Position numbers and translations under genes: made by a program. A DNA stretch of 64,000 nucleotides, taken from the NCBI RefSeq assembly GCF_030246945.1, contig NZ_CP126742.1, positions 2,170,001 to 2,234,000 on the forward strand, given 5' to 3'. This DNA comes from Microbacterium sp. zg-Y1090 (GTDB taxonomy: Bacteria; Actinomycetota; Actinomycetes; Actinomycetales; Microbacteriaceae). Positions 17,929 to 27,529 of the stretch are shown in pieces (position 1 is the stretch's first letter; each line of letters begins with the position of its first letter). The notes beneath the pieces are model-generated. The model saw only the letters and a list, made by a program, of their open reading frames with translations, did not search any database and was not told the DNA's origin.

Positions 17929-20256
17929 TCAGGCCCGCACCGCCACCTCCTCGCGCACCACGCGCGCGGCTGAGACGAGGTTCTCCAGCGACGCGACCGT
18001 CTCGGCATAGCCGCGGGTCTTCAGTCCGCAGTCGGGGTTGACCCACACCTGGCCGATCGGCAGCTCGGTGACGGCGCGCCACAGGAGGCCCGCGATCTCG
18101 TCGACGGACGGCACCCGGGGCGAGTGGATGTCGTACACGCCTGGCCCGACGCCGCGCGCGAAGCCCGAGGAGCGGATGTCGCCGATCACCTCGCCACGGC
18201 TGCGGGCCGCTTCGATGGAGGTGACATCGGCGTCCAGCGCAGCGATCGCATCGATGACGACGGCGAACTCCGAATAGCACAGGTGCGTGTGCACCTGGGT
18301 GGCGGGGACGGCGCCCGCGGTGGCGAGACGGAACGCACCGACCGACCACTCCAGGTAGTGCGGCTGGTCGGCGCTCTTCAGCGGCAGCAGCTCGCGCAGG
18401 GCGGGCTCGTCCACCTGGATGATGCGGATGCCGGCCGCCTCGAGGTCGGCGATCTCATCGCGGAGGGCGAGCGCCACCTGGTCCGCGGTCTCGCCCAGCG
18501 GCTGATCGTCGCGCACGAACGACCACGCCAGAATGGTCACCGGCCCCGTCAGCATCCCCTTCACCGGAGCCGCGGTGAGGCTCTGGGCGTAGGCCGACCA
18601 CCCCACGGTGATGGGGGCCGGCCGAGAGACGTCTCCCCACAGGATCGACGGGCGGGTGGCCCGCGATCCGTAGGACTGCACCCAGCCGTTGCGGGTGACG
18701 GCGAAGCCGTCGAGGTTCTCGGCGAAGTACTGCACCATGTCGTTGCGCTCCGCCTCGCCGTGCACCAGCACGTCCAGCCCCAGGCGCTCCTGCAGCTCGA
18801 TCACCCGGCGGATCTCGTCGCGCAGGAAGCCGTCGTACTGCGCGGCGGTCAGTTCTCCACGCGCAGCGGCGGCGCGGGCACGGCGGATGTCGCCGGTCTG
18901 CGGGAAGGAGCCGATCGTCGTCGTCGGCAGCACGGGGAGTCCGAGCTCACGCTGCGCGGATTCCCGCGTGGCGGCTGCGGCCCGCGAGTAGTCGTCGGGA
19001 CTCAGCGCCGCTGCTCGCGGCCGGACCGCCCCGTCGCGCACGCCGGGGGCGGCGTGCCGGTCGGCGAGCGCAGCGGATGCCGCCGCCAGCTCGTCGGCGA
19101 TGCCCTCGCGCCCGACCTGCAGCCCCGTGGCGAGCGTGGCGACCTGCTGCACCTTCTGGTCGGCGAAGGCGAGCCAGGACACCAGGCGGGGATCGAGGTC
19201 GGGCTCATCCGCGACGTCGTGCGGCACATGCTGCAACGAGGTCGAGGTGCCTGCGGCGACGGCGCGGGCACCGAGGGCGCGCAGCGCGTCGAGTCGCTCC
19301 CAGGCGGCGGCGAGGTCGCCGCGCCACACGTTGCGGCCGTCGATGACGCCACCCACCAGCGTCTTGCCGTCGAGGCCGGGGGCGGGCTCCGGCACGCCGC
19401 CCCGGTGCAGGTCGAGCGCCACCGCCTCGATCGGAGCCGCGGCGAGCGCCCGCCACGCCTCGGCCGACAGCCGGCCGTAGCCGGCGGCGACAAGCACGGC
19501 GGGACGGTCGGCGGCGTCGCCGAGCAGCGCATAGGCGCGGGCCGCGGCTTCGGCGAGGGCGGCAGGCGACGCCGGCAGGCTCTCGCTCACCAGCGCCGGC
19601 TCGTCCAGCTGCACCCACTCCGCGCCCGCCGCGCGCAGGGCGGCGAGAAGCGCGCGGTACACCGGCAGCAGCTCGTCCAGGCGCGAGAGCGGGTCGAAGC
19701 CCTCGGGCGCGGCATCCGTCGCCTTGGCCAGGGCCAGCAGCGTCACCGGGCCCACGATCACGGGCCGGACGACCACCCCGTCGGCACGCGCTTCGGCGAC
19801 CTGGCGCGCGAAGCGGTCGCTCGACAGCGCGAACCGCGTCTCGGGACCGATCTCGGGCACGAGGTAGTGGTAGTTGGTGTCGAACCACTTCGTCATCTCC
19901 AGCGGCGCACGCTCCCGGTCGCCGCGTGCCGCTGTGAAGTACGCCGTCAACGGGATCGTCCCGTCCGCGGCACGGAGGTCGGCGAACCGCTGCGGCAGCG
20001 CGCCCACCGTCGCGGCGGCGTCGAGCACCTGGTCGTAGAACGAGAAGGTGTCGGGGATGGCGGAGTCCCCGGCCCCCAGCCCGAGCGCTGCGAGGCGCCG
20101 GCGGGTGCGCCGACGCAGGTCGGCAGCCACCTGCTCGAGCCCTTCGAGATCCAGATCGCCGGCCCAGTGCGCCTCGACGGCGCGCTTGAGCTCGCGGCGC
20201 GGGCCGATGCGCGGGTAGCCGAGGATCGTACCGGCGGGGAACGTGGCGTCGGTCAT
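17929..20256 (-). CDS. metE: cobalamin-independent methionine synthase
   Basis: A 775-residue methyltransferase that moves the methyl group of 5-methyltetrahydropteroyltri-glutamate to homocysteine. Two related barrels are present: the N-terminal half begins ILGYPRIGPRRELKRAVE, and the C-terminal half begins at LPVLPTTTIGSFPQT. The zinc site is visible as HTHLCYSEF and, near the C-terminus, NPDCGLKTRGY. Its ATG overlaps the metF stop by 4 bp, tying methyl donor supply to use. It ends at a shared terminator with lexA. Confidence 0.98.
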   Translation of the reverse strand: MTDATFPAGTILGYPRIGPRRELKRAVEAHWAGDLDLEGLEQVAADLRRRTRRRLAALGLGAGDSAIPDTFSFYDQVLDAAATVGALPQRFADLRAADGTIPLTAYFTAARGDRERAPLEMTKWFDTNYHYLVPEIGPETRFALSSDRFARQVAEARADGVVVRPVIVGPVTLLALAKATDAAPEGFDPLSRLDELLPVYRALLAALRAAGAEWVQLDEPALVSESLPASPAALAEAAARAYALLGDAADRPAVLVAAGYGRLSAEAWRALAAAPIEAVALDLHRGGVPEPAPGLDGKTLVGGVIDGRNVWRGDLAAAWERLDALRALGARAVAAGTSTSLQHVPHDVADEPDLDPRLVSWLAFADQKVQQVATLATGLQVGREGIADELAAASAALADRHAAPGVRDGAVRPRAAALSPDDYSRAAAATRESAQRELGLPVLPTTTIGSFPQTGDIRRARAAAARGELTAAQYDGFLRDEIRRVIELQERLGLDVLVHGEAERNDMVQYFAENLDGFAVTRNGWVQSYGSRATRPSILWGDVSRPAPITVGWSAYAQSLTAAPVKGMLTGPVTILAWSFVRDDQPLGETADQVALALRDEIADLEAAGIRIIQVDEPALRELLPLKSADQPHYLEWSVGAFRLATAGAVPATQVHTHLCYSEFAVVIDAIAALDADVTSIEAARSRGEVIGDIRSSGFARGVGPGVYDIHSPRVPSVDEIAGLLWRAVTELPIGQVWVNPDCGLKTRGYAETVASLENLVSAARVVREEVAVRA

Positions 20257-21212
20257 GATGCGGTCTCCTTGTGTGGGGTGAGGATGCCGCCCTCGCGGAG
20301 GACGGACAGGACGGTCTCGTGGTCGTTGAAGGCGTAGAGGTGCACGCCGGGGGCGCCGCCGGCGACGACGGCGCGGGCGAGATCGGCGGCCGCTGCGATG
20401 CCGATGTCGCGCTGGCCTGCGGCCGACGGCTCGACCTCGAGCGCGATGGCCAGCTCAGACGGCAGGTCCTCGCCCGTCAGCTCCAGCACGCGACGCAGGC
20501 GTGCGGGCGAGGTGATCGGCATGATGCCGGGCAGCAACGGAATCGTCACCCCGGCCGCGCGCGCCCGGTCGACGAAGGCGAGGTAGACGTCGGGGTGGAA
20601 GAACAGCTGCGTGATCGCCAGCGTGGCCCCGGCGGCCTGCTTGGCCAGCAGCGCGTCGAGGTGCTGACCGGCGTGGCGAGACCGCGGGTGCCCCATCGGA
20701 AAGGCCGCGACGGCGATGTGCGCGCGCGGGCGCGGCGCGACGCGCGCTGCACCCGGCAGTCCCGGGATCGCATGTTCGGTGTACGGGGCGTGCTCGGCCT
20801 GCACCCGGTCGATGAGCTGCACGAGTTGTGCCGCGCTCTCGAGGTCGCCCAGGAAACGGTCGCCCTCGGCCGCCCCCGCGGGCGGGTCGCCGCGCAGCGC
20901 GAGGAAGCTCGTGATGTCGGCGTCGAGGAACTCGCGGATGAGTGCCGCGGCCCCGGCGTAGGTGTTGCCCACGCAGGTGAGATGGGCCAGGGGCTCGACG
21001 GCGGTCGTGCGGCGGATGTGGCGCAGCACCTCGAGGGAGTCTCCGCCGGTCGATCCCCCCGCCCCGTACGTCACCGACAGGAAACGGGGACCCGCGGCCG
21101 CCAGGCGTGCGATGGTCTCGCGCAGGTGGCCGGCGGCGGCGGCGGAGCGCGGCGGATACAGCTCGAACGAGAACGGCACGGTCGGTGCGCTCGCGTCGGG
21201 CGACAGGCTCAT
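20253..21212 (-). CDS. metF: methylenetetrahydrofolate reductase
   Basis: A 319-residue FAD-dependent TIM barrel that makes 5-methyl-THF for MetE. It contains VPFSFELYPPRSAAAAGHL with the catalytic Glu, FLSVTYGAGGSTGG, LAHLTCVGNTY and ITQLFFHPDVYLAFVD. The start chosen is MSLSPDAS, preceded by GAGGA 8 bases upstream. The 200-bp gap to the divergent peptidase shows no S-box or cobalamin riboswitch that I can recognise. Confidence 0.95.
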   Translation of the reverse strand: MSLSPDASAPTVPFSFELYPPRSAAAAGHLRETIARLAAAGPRFLSVTYGAGGSTGGDSLEVLRHIRRTTAVEPLAHLTCVGNTYAGAAALIREFLDADITSFLALRGDPPAGAAEGDRFLGDLESAAQLVQLIDRVQAEHAPYTEHAIPGLPGAARVAPRPRAHIAVAAFPMGHPRSRHAGQHLDALLAKQAAGATLAITQLFFHPDVYLAFVDRARAAGVTIPLLPGIMPITSPARLRRVLELTGEDLPSELAIALEVEPSAAGQRDIGIAAAADLARAVVAGGAPGVHLYAFNDHETVLSVLREGGILTPHKETAS

Positions 21213-21399
21213 GGGGGCGTCCTCGGAGGTTCCGGGAATGCGGCCCGGACGGCCGCATCCACGCACAGCGTGCGTTTCTCGCGGGCGGGTGCCGGGCTCG
21301 GCTGTCGCTCCTGCCGCGCTCGGGGAGCCGGCGACGATGGGGCCACGGTAGCGACGCTCCCGTGCGTGCGCGACGGATGTGACGCACTGTGTCCCCGCG

Positions 21400-21405
21400 T
21401 AACGT
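21400..21405 (+). promoter_or_regulatory. -10 element (TAACGT) of the S9 peptidase gene
   Basis: TAACGT ends 7 bp before the ATG; no ribosome-binding site is present, so a leaderless mRNA is expected. TGTGAC at 21378-21383 is a weak -35. Confidence 0.55.
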
Positions 21406-21412
21406 TGTGCGC

Positions 21413-23329
21413 ATGGTGGACGTTCTCCCGTACGGTTCCTGGCCATCCCCGCTCACGGCCGAGCAGGTCTCGGGCGCGGCGCCGCGCCTGGAGGGCGCGC
21501 GCTTCGTCGGCGACGAGGTGTGGTGGGGGGTGACGCTCCCCGCGGAAGGCGGCCGCACGGCCGTGCGCCGGCGGCGGGCCGACGGGACGGCGGCCGACGT
21601 GCTGCCGGCGCCCTGGAACGCACGCTCGCGGGTGCACGAGTACGGCGGCGGAGCTTGGACGGCCTCCCCTGAGGGCACCCTCTACTTCGTGGAGAAGACC
21701 GATCAGCGTGTCTACGCGGTGCGCCCCGGCGCCGACCCCGAGCCCCTGACCCCGGCCGACGGCGATGTGCGTCACGGCGGGCTGAGCTGGCAGGCCGGCA
21801 CCCTGCTCGCGGTGCGCGAGGACCACACCGCACCCGGGGTCCCGCGACGCGCGATCGTCGCGATCCCCGTGGACGGCGGCGCGGTGATCGAGCTCGCCGG
21901 GGGCAGCGACTTCGTCGTGCATCCTGCGCTCAGCCCCGATCGCCGCCATCTCGCCTGGGTCGGCTGGAATCACCCCGACATGCCGTGGGACCGCGCCCGA
22001 CTGTATGTCGCGGAGATGGAGGCCGGCGTCGCGGTGCGGCCCGTGGTGCTGACCGACGGCGAGACCTCACCGCTGCAGCCGGTGTGGACCGATGAGCGGC
22101 ACCTGCTCTTCAGCGACGACCCCACCGGCCGCTGGAACCTGTGGCGACGCGACGTGCTCGACGACGCCCCCGCCCAGCCGGTCGCCCCGGCCGACGCCGA
22201 CACCGGCGGACCGGTGTGGGTGCTCGGTCAGCGCTGGTTCGCGCCGTTGCCCGATGGGCGCATCGTGGCGGTGCGCACGCACGGCGGCGACGACGTCGTG
22301 CTCATCGATGCGCACGGCGCCGCGCAGAGTCTCGGTCTGCCGCTGACGGCGGGCGTGTCGGTCGAGGACGTCGCCGGGACGCGCGTGCTGCTGACCGGAG
22401 CCGGCATCGACACCCCCGCCGGACTGTGGCTCGTCGACGTCGACGAGCCGGCCGCCGCGCAGGCGCTCGTCGGCGGCGAGCCCGCCTGGGCGCCGGAGTG
22501 GACCCCGATCCCCCGCGCGGTGACGGTGGAGGGCCCGCACGGCCCGGTGCACGCGTTCGACTACCCGCCCACCCACCCCGGTGTCGTCGCCCCCGACGGG
22601 GAGCTGCCGCCCTACGTGGTGTTCGTGCACGGCGGGCCCACCGCCCACGTCGCCGCCGCCGCATCGGGCAGGATCGCCTACCTCACCAGCCGAGGGATCG
22701 GCGTGCTCGATGTCAACTACGGCGGCTCCAGCGGCTATGGCCGCGCGTACCGCGAACGCCTGCGCGGCCAGTGGGGCGTCGTCGACGTCGACGATGTGGC
22801 TGCCGCAGCCCAGGGCCTGGCCGACGCCGGGCGGGCGGATGCCGCGCGCCTGGCGATCGCCGGCGGTTCGGCCGGCGGGTGGACGGTGCTGTCGGCGCTC
22901 GTGGGCACCGATGTGTTCTCGGCGGGCATCTCCCGCTACGGCGTCGGCGATGCCCGCACCCTCGCCGAGGACACGCACGACTTCGAGGCGCGTTACCTCG
23001 ACGGACTGATCGGCCCGCTCCCGGAGGCCGAGGCGGTGTACGTCGAGCGGTCGCCGCTGAGCCGGTCGGATCGCTTCCGCGTGCCGGTGCTGCTGCTGCA
23101 GGGCGCCGAGGACGAGGTGGTGCCCCCGTCGCAGTCCGAGGCGATACGCGACGCGCTCGCCTCCCGCGGCATCCCCCACGCCTACGTCCTCTACGAGGGC
23201 GAGGGCCATGGGTTCCGGCGTGCGGAGACCGTGGTGCATGCGCTCGAGTCCGAGCTCGCGTTCCTCGGGCAGGTGTTCGGGTTCGCCACCCCGGGTGTCC
23301 CGCCGCTCGAGCTGACGCGGGCGGACTGA
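21413..23329 (+). CDS. S9 family (prolyl oligopeptidase-type) serine peptidase
   Basis: A 638-residue protein with an N-terminal beta-propeller (about residues 1-370) and a C-terminal alpha/beta-hydrolase domain. The nucleophile serine is in AGGSAGGW, the aspartate in QGAEDEVVPP and the histidine in GEGHGFR. VFVHGGPTAHV forms the oxyanion region. There is no signal peptide, so it acts in the cytoplasm on peptides, probably acylaminoacyl- or dipeptidyl-peptidase-like. The ATG of MVDVLPYG is chosen because of the -10 placed 7 bp before it. It converges with hflX across a terminator. Confidence 0.9.
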   Translation: MVDVLPYGSWPSPLTAEQVSGAAPRLEGARFVGDEVWWGVTLPAEGGRTAVRRRRADGTAADVLPAPWNARSRVHEYGGGAWTASPEGTLYFVEKTDQRVYAVRPGADPEPLTPADGDVRHGGLSWQAGTLLAVREDHTAPGVPRRAIVAIPVDGGAVIELAGGSDFVVHPALSPDRRHLAWVGWNHPDMPWDRARLYVAEMEAGVAVRPVVLTDGETSPLQPVWTDERHLLFSDDPTGRWNLWRRDVLDDAPAQPVAPADADTGGPVWVLGQRWFAPLPDGRIVAVRTHGGDDVVLIDAHGAAQSLGLPLTAGVSVEDVAGTRVLLTGAGIDTPAGLWLVDVDEPAAAQALVGGEPAWAPEWTPIPRAVTVEGPHGPVHAFDYPPTHPGVVAPDGELPPYVVFVHGGPTAHVAAAASGRIAYLTSRGIGVLDVNYGGSSGYGRAYRERLRGQWGVVDVDDVAAAAQGLADAGRADAARLAIAGGSAGGWTVLSALVGTDVFSAGISRYGVGDARTLAEDTHDFEARYLDGLIGPLPEAEAVYVERSPLSRSDRFRVPVLLLQGAEDEVVPPSQSEAIRDALASRGIPHAYVLYEGEGHGFRRAETVVHALESELAFLGQVFGFATPGVPPLELTRAD

Positions 23330-23332
23330 CAA

Positions 23333-23362
23333 GTGGGGGCCGCCATCACGGCGGGCCCCCAC
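23333..23362. terminator. bidirectional terminator between the peptidase gene and hflX
   Basis: GTGGGGGC-type stem of about 12 bp with one bulge and an ATCAC loop in the 41-bp convergent gap. Confidence 0.7.
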
Positions 23363-23370
23363 TCCTCAGG

Positions 23371-24924
23371 TCAGGCGTCGGTGCGGAACCGCTCCAGCTC
23401 GGCGGCCAGTCGCGGCGACACGTGCGCGTGCAGGGCGGTGCCCTCCTCCTCGTGCGACTGCGCGACGATGTGGCCGGTCTCGTGCGCGGCCGAGACGAGG
23501 TCGCCCCGGTCGTAGGGAACGAGCGCGTGCACTTCGACCGCCGGCAGCGGCAGAGCCGCTTCGACGACGGTGCGCAGTTCGTCCACGCCCTCGCCGGTGC
23601 GCGAGGAGACGAAGAGGGCGTCGGGCACGAGTCCGCGCAGCACGAGACGGGTGTCGTCGTCGACGAGGTCGGCCTTGTTGAACACGACGATCTCGCGGAT
23701 GTCGCGCGCGCCCACGTCGCCGATCACGTCACGGACCGTGGCGATCTGGCTGGCGGGGTCGGGGTGCGAGGCATCCACCACGTGCAGGATGACGTCGGAG
23801 CCCGACACCTCCTCGAGCGTGGAGCGGAACGCCTCGACGAGCTGGTGCGGCAGGTTGCGCACGAAGCCGACGGTGTCGGTGAGGGTGTACACGCGACCGT
23901 CAGCCGTCTCCGACCGGCGCACGGTGGCGTCCAGCGTCGCGAACAGCGCGTTCTCGACGAGCACGCCCGCGCTCGTGAGCCGGTTGAGCAGGCTCGACTT
24001 GCCGGCGTTGGTGTAGCCGGCGATCGCGACGGAAGGGATCGTGTTGCGCTTGCGCTCTGCGCGCTTCGCGTCGCGCGCAGGGCCGAAGTCGCGGATCTGC
24101 CGGCGCAGCTGCGCCATGCGGGTGCGGATGCGCCGACGGTCGAGCTCGATCTTCGTCTCACCGGGTCCGCGCGAGCCCATGCCGGCGCCGCCGGCGCCCA
24201 CCTGGCCACCGGCCTGGCGGCTCATCGAATCGCCCCAGCCGCGCAGGCGCGGCAGCAGGTACTCGAGCTGCGCGAGTTCGACCTGCGCCTTGCCCTCGCG
24301 GCTCTTGGCGTGCTGGCTGAAGATGTCGAGGATCACCGTCGTACGGTCGATCACCTTGACCTTCACGACGTCTTCCAGGGCACGGCGCTGGCTGGGCGCC
24401 AGCTCGGTGTCGGCGATGACGGTGTCGGCGCCGACCGCGGCGACGATGTCACGCAGCTCCTGCGCCTTGCCCCGGCCGACGTAGGTCGCCGGGTCGGGGT
24501 GGGGGCGCCGCTGCAGCACGCCGTCGAGCACGACCGCACCGGCCGTCTCGGAGAGGGCCGCCAGCTCGCGCAGCGAGTTCTCGGCATCCTCCTGCGAGCC
24601 CTGGGGGTAGACGCCGACGAGGACGACGTTCTCCAGCCGCAGCTGGCGGTACTCGACCTCGGTGACGTCCTCGAGCTCGGTCGACAGCCCGGGCACGCGA
24701 CGCAGCGCCGCGCGCTCCTCGCGATCCCACTGCTCGCCGTCGCCGTCGCCATAGGCGGTCGAGGCGTCCTGCAGCGCCTGCGCGGCACCCAGCGGGTGAC
24801 CGTCGGCACGGTCGCCGAACGTGCTGACCTTCACTCCCGGGCGCGCCTCAGCGCGCGCCAGCACCCTGTCCACCGGGTCTACCGGGGTGTGATCGGGGCT
24901 TTCGGGCGTGGTGGTGTCTGTCAT
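23371..24924 (-). CDS. hflX: ribosome-splitting GTPase HflX
   Basis: A 517-residue GTPase. The N-terminal HflX domain (about residues 100-270) includes VLDGVLQRRPHPDPATYVGRGK; a Gly-rich GGQVGAGGAGMGSRGPGETK linker follows. The G-domain has GYTNAGKSS (G1), DTVGFVRNLPHQL (G3) and NKAD (G4). HflX separates stalled or stress-inactive ribosomes. CGAAAGGAA precedes the ATG. The first 90 residues are an acidic, variable actinobacterial extension. Confidence 0.95.
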   Translation of the reverse strand: MTDTTTPESPDHTPVDPVDRVLARAEARPGVKVSTFGDRADGHPLGAAQALQDASTAYGDGDGEQWDREERAALRRVPGLSTELEDVTEVEYRQLRLENVVLVGVYPQGSQEDAENSLRELAALSETAGAVVLDGVLQRRPHPDPATYVGRGKAQELRDIVAAVGADTVIADTELAPSQRRALEDVVKVKVIDRTTVILDIFSQHAKSREGKAQVELAQLEYLLPRLRGWGDSMSRQAGGQVGAGGAGMGSRGPGETKIELDRRRIRTRMAQLRRQIRDFGPARDAKRAERKRNTIPSVAIAGYTNAGKSSLLNRLTSAGVLVENALFATLDATVRRSETADGRVYTLTDTVGFVRNLPHQLVEAFRSTLEEVSGSDVILHVVDASHPDPASQIATVRDVIGDVGARDIREIVVFNKADLVDDDTRLVLRGLVPDALFVSSRTGEGVDELRTVVEAALPLPAVEVHALVPYDRGDLVSAAHETGHIVAQSHEEEGTALHAHVSPRLAAELERFRTDA

Positions 24925-24962
24925 GGATTCCTTTCGGGAGACCGCAGGGGCGGCATCCTCAA

Positions 24963-24968
24963 ACTCTA
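24963..24968 (-). promoter_or_regulatory. hflX -10 element (TAGAGT)
   Basis: TAGAGT on the minus strand about 38 bp before the hflX ATG. Unlike most promoters here it leaves room for a short leader with a ribosome-binding site. It lies back to back with the rsmC-like promoter. Confidence 0.5.
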
Positions 24969-24995
24969 GCTTTCCGCGCTGCGCGCGGCCTCCGC

Positions 24996-25001
24996 TACGC
25001 T
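24996..25001 (+). promoter_or_regulatory. -10 element (TACGCT) of the RsmC-like gene
   Basis: TACGCT ends 6 bp before the ATG at 25008, as for a leaderless mRNA. Confidence 0.55.
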
Positions 25002-25007
25002 CGCAGG

Positions 25008-25649
25008 ATGGGGAACGATCACTACTTCAGTGCCTCCCCGTCCAGTTCCGATGATCTCCGTCGCATCCGGGTGACCCTGTCCGACCGCGCCGTGGACGTC
25101 ATGACTGCGGGCGGGGTGTTCAGCCCGGGACATGTGGACTCGGGGACAGCGGTGCTGCTGACCAACACTCCGCCGCCTCCGCCCGGCGGGCACCTGCTCG
25201 ACCTCGGCTGCGGATGGGGTCCCATCGCGCTGTCGCTGGCCATGGACGCGCCCCACGCGACCGTCTGGGCCGTCGACGTCAACGAGCGGGCGCTCGATCT
25301 CGTTCGCCGCAACGCGGAGGCATTGGGGCTTGACAACATCAACGCCGTGCAGCCGGGAGATGTTCCCGACGACGTCGTGTTCCGCACCATCCGCTCCAAC
25401 CCGCCGATCCGCGTCGGCAAGAGCGTGCTGCACGACATGCTGCAGCAGTGGATCCCCCGGCTCGGTGAACGCAGCGACGCGTGGCTCGTCGTGCAGCGCA
25501 ACCTGGGATCCGATTCGCTGCAGCGGTGGCTGGATGCCACCTTCGCCGACGGCTACAGCGTGCACCGGGCTGCCACGGCCAAGGGTTTCCGCGTCCTAAA
25601 GGTGCGGCGACACGGGACCCCGCCGACGGCGGAGATCTCCCTGCCCTGA
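25008..25649 (+). CDS. RsmC-like class I SAM-dependent methyltransferase
   Basis: A 213-residue MTS-domain methyltransferase. Motif I is LLDLGCGWGPIAL, motif II is VWAVDVNERALDLV and the catalytic NPPI is in SNPPIRVGK. NPPF/Y/I motifs mark enzymes that methylate exocyclic amines, and RsmC modifies a guanine N2 in 16S rRNA. Only the catalytic half of enterobacterial RsmC is present, which is normal in Gram-positives. It is divergent from hflX and converges with dapF over 17 bp. Confidence 0.85.
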   Translation: MGNDHYFSASPSSSDDLRRIRVTLSDRAVDVMTAGGVFSPGHVDSGTAVLLTNTPPPPPGGHLLDLGCGWGPIALSLAMDAPHATVWAVDVNERALDLVRRNAEALGLDNINAVQPGDVPDDVVFRTIRSNPPIRVGKSVLHDMLQQWIPRLGERSDAWLVVQRNLGSDSLQRWLDATFADGYSVHRAATAKGFRVLKVRRHGTPPTAEISLP

Positions 25650-25666
25650 GGCGGTCGCCGCGCAGG

Positions 25667-26542
25667 TCAGGCGAGTGTGACCTCGCCGGTGAACACCAGC
25701 GTGGCCGGCCCCGACAGCAGCACGTGCTCGCCGTCGTCGTCGGTGCGCACCCGCACGCCCAGCGTGCCGCCGGGCACGTCGACCTGCCAGGCGTCGGGCG
25801 CCGCAGCGCCCGCCCACAGCCGCACCGCGAGGGCCGCGGCGGCCACACCGGTGCCGCAGCTGAGCGTCTCGCCCACGCCGCGCTCGAACACGCGCATCGT
25901 GATCGCACCCACACCGCCGCGCACGAGCGGGTCGGCGGGGACGACGAACTCGATGTTCGCGCCGTCGCGGGGCTCCGGGTCCAGCAGTGGCTGCACCGTG
26001 AGGTCGAGGCCTTCGAGCTCGCGCCGGGTGGGCAGGGCGACCACCACGTGCGGGTTTCCGACGTCGATCCCCTGGCCAGGGCGGGCCACATCGAGCCCCC
26101 GTGCGCGCACGAGCACGTCGCCGTCCTCGGCCCGCCACACGCCGAGGTCGACTTCGAAGCCGTCCGCCGACCGGGTGACCCGCTTCACGCCCGCCCGCGT
26201 GCCGATGTCGAGATGGCCGGCGTCGGGCAGTGCCGCCAGCCCGGTGTCGACGAGGTAGCGGGTGAACACGCGCACGCCGTTGCCGCACATCTCCGCGATG
26301 GAGCCGTCGGCGTTGCGGTAGTCCATGAACCACTCCGCACCGGATGCCGCCGCCTGGTGTCCCGCAGGCAGCGCAGCCGACCGCACGACGCGGAGGATGC
26401 CGTCGCCGCCGATGCCGAAGCGCCGGTCGCACAGCACGGCGACCTGGTCGTCGGAAAGGTCCAGGGCGCCATCGGGGTCGGCGATGATCACGAAGTCGTT
26501 GCCGGTGCCGTGGCCTTTGGTGAACGGGAGGGTCTGCGGCAT
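25667..26542 (-). CDS. dapF: diaminopimelate epimerase
   Basis: A 291-residue PLP-independent racemase converting LL- to meso-diaminopimelate for lysine and peptidoglycan. The two catalytic cysteines are in [10 protein letters not shown] and [11 protein letters not shown], and the opening [12 protein letters not shown] is typical. The ATG lies 6 bp after TAGACT, whose TAG is the stop codon of miaA, so dapF can be transcribed as a leaderless mRNA from inside the miaA end. It is the last gene of the recA-recX-miaB-miaA-dapF run. Confidence 0.97.
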   Translation of the reverse strand: MPQTLPFTKGHGTGNDFVIIADPDGALDLSDDQVAVLCDRRFGIGGDGILRVVRSAALPAGHQAAASGAEWFMDYRNADGSIAEMCGNGVRVFTRYLVDTGLAALPDAGHLDIGTRAGVKRVTRSADGFEVDLGVWRAEDGDVLVRARGLDVARPGQGIDVGNPHVVVALPTRRELEGLDLTVQPLLDPEPRDGANIEFVVPADPLVRGGVGAITMRVFERGVGETLSCGTGVAAAALAVRLWAGAAAPDAWQVDVPGGTLGVRVRTDDDGEHVLLSGPATLVFTGEVTLA

Positions 26543-26548
26543 CCGGCC

Positions 26549-26554
26549 AGTCTA
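26549..26554 (-). promoter_or_regulatory. dapF -10 element (TAGACT) built from the miaA stop codon
   Basis: TAGACT ends 6 bp before the dapF ATG. Its first three bases are the TAG stop of miaA. Confidence 0.55.
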
Positions 26555-27529
26555 TTCGAGGCCCGTGCCGGCCCCTCCGCCCCGGTCGATCGTCGGCGAA
26601 GCCCAGCCGGGGGATTCTTCCAGCGCGGCGGCGTCGGCGTCGGGACCGACCCAGGTGACGTCGGCATAGCGACGGAACCACGACACCTGCCGCCGGGCGT
26701 ACCGCCGGGTCAGCGCCTGCGTCTGCGCGATCGCCTCCGCCTCGGCGAGGTCTCCGTCCAACTGCCCGAGAGCCTGCGCGTAGCCGATGGCGCGCCGGGC
26801 GGTCACACCGTCTTCGAGGCCCGCAGCGCGCAGCGCCGCCACCTCACCCACCAGGCCGTCGCGCCACATGCCCTCCACCCGCGCATCGAGCCTGGCCACC
26901 AGCTCGTCGCGCGGCATCTGCACGCCGACGATGCGCGTCGGCTCGTGCCACAGGACGGGGGTCTCCGGCAGGGCCGCGCCGTGGGTCGCCTCGCCCTGTT
27001 CCAGCACCTCGAGCGCGCGCACGATACGTCGGCCGTTGCGGGGATCAACCCGTTCGGCGGTCAGCGGGTCGATGTCGCGCAGCCGGGCGTACAGTGCGCC
27101 GGGTCCGGTCTCGTCGAGCTCGCGCTCCAACCGTGCGCGCACGGCGGGGTCACGCGGCGGAAAGCGGAAGTCGTAGAGGACGCTGGAGACATACAGGCCT
27201 GAACCGCCCACCAGGATCGCGTCGGCGCCCCTGCCGTGGATGGCGGTGACGGCGGCACGCGCAGCGTCCTGGTACCACGCGACAGCCGCATCCTCGGCCG
27301 GCTCCAGCACGTCGAACAGGTGATGCGGGATGCCGCGCCTCTCCGCGACGGGGAGTTTCGCGGTGCCGATGTCCATGCCTCGGTACAGCTGCATGGCATC
27401 GGCGTTGACGATCTCCGCCGGACGGCCGCGTGCGGCAAGAGCCTCGACGAGGTCGAGCGAGAGGGCGGTCTTGCCGGTGCCGGTGGCGCCGATGACCGCC
27501 CACAGGGCCGGAGCAGACGGGTCAGACAC
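26552..27529 (-). CDS. miaA: tRNA dimethylallyltransferase
   Basis: A 325-residue enzyme that prenylates A37 of tRNAs reading UNN codons. The P-loop is [12 protein letters not shown], followed by [17 protein letters not shown] and, later, [15 protein letters not shown] and [12 protein letters not shown]. It starts at GTG and overlaps the miaB stop by 8 bp. MiaA makes i6A and MiaB converts it to ms2i6A, so the two steps are coupled in one operon. Confidence 0.96.
   Translation of the reverse strand: MSDPSAPALWAVIGATGTGKTALSLDLVEALAARGRPAEIVNADAMQLYRGMDIGTAKLPVAERRGIPHHLFDVLEPAEDAAVAWYQDAARAAVTAIHGRGADAILVGGSGLYVSSVLYDFRFPPRDPAVRARLERELDETGPGALYARLRDIDPLTAERVDPRNGRRIVRALEVLEQGEATHGAALPETPVLWHEPTRIVGVQMPRDELVARLDARVEGMWRDGLVGEVAALRAAGLEDGVTARRAIGYAQALGQLDGDLAEAEAIAQTQALTRRYARRQVSWFRRYADVTWVGPDADAAALEESPGWASPTIDRGGGAGTGLE

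Noticed and set aside
21213..21412. Methionine-related riboswitch upstream of metF
   Set aside because: The 200-bp gap lacks recognisable SAM or cobalamin riboswitch helices and has no long leader with a terminator.
22141..24969. A 940-residue plus-strand frame over the peptidase and hflX genes
   Set aside because: It is out of phase with the S9 peptidase and antisense to hflX, with Arg/Ala low-complexity composition. Similar shadow frames occur at 18124-20337 and 35398-37626.
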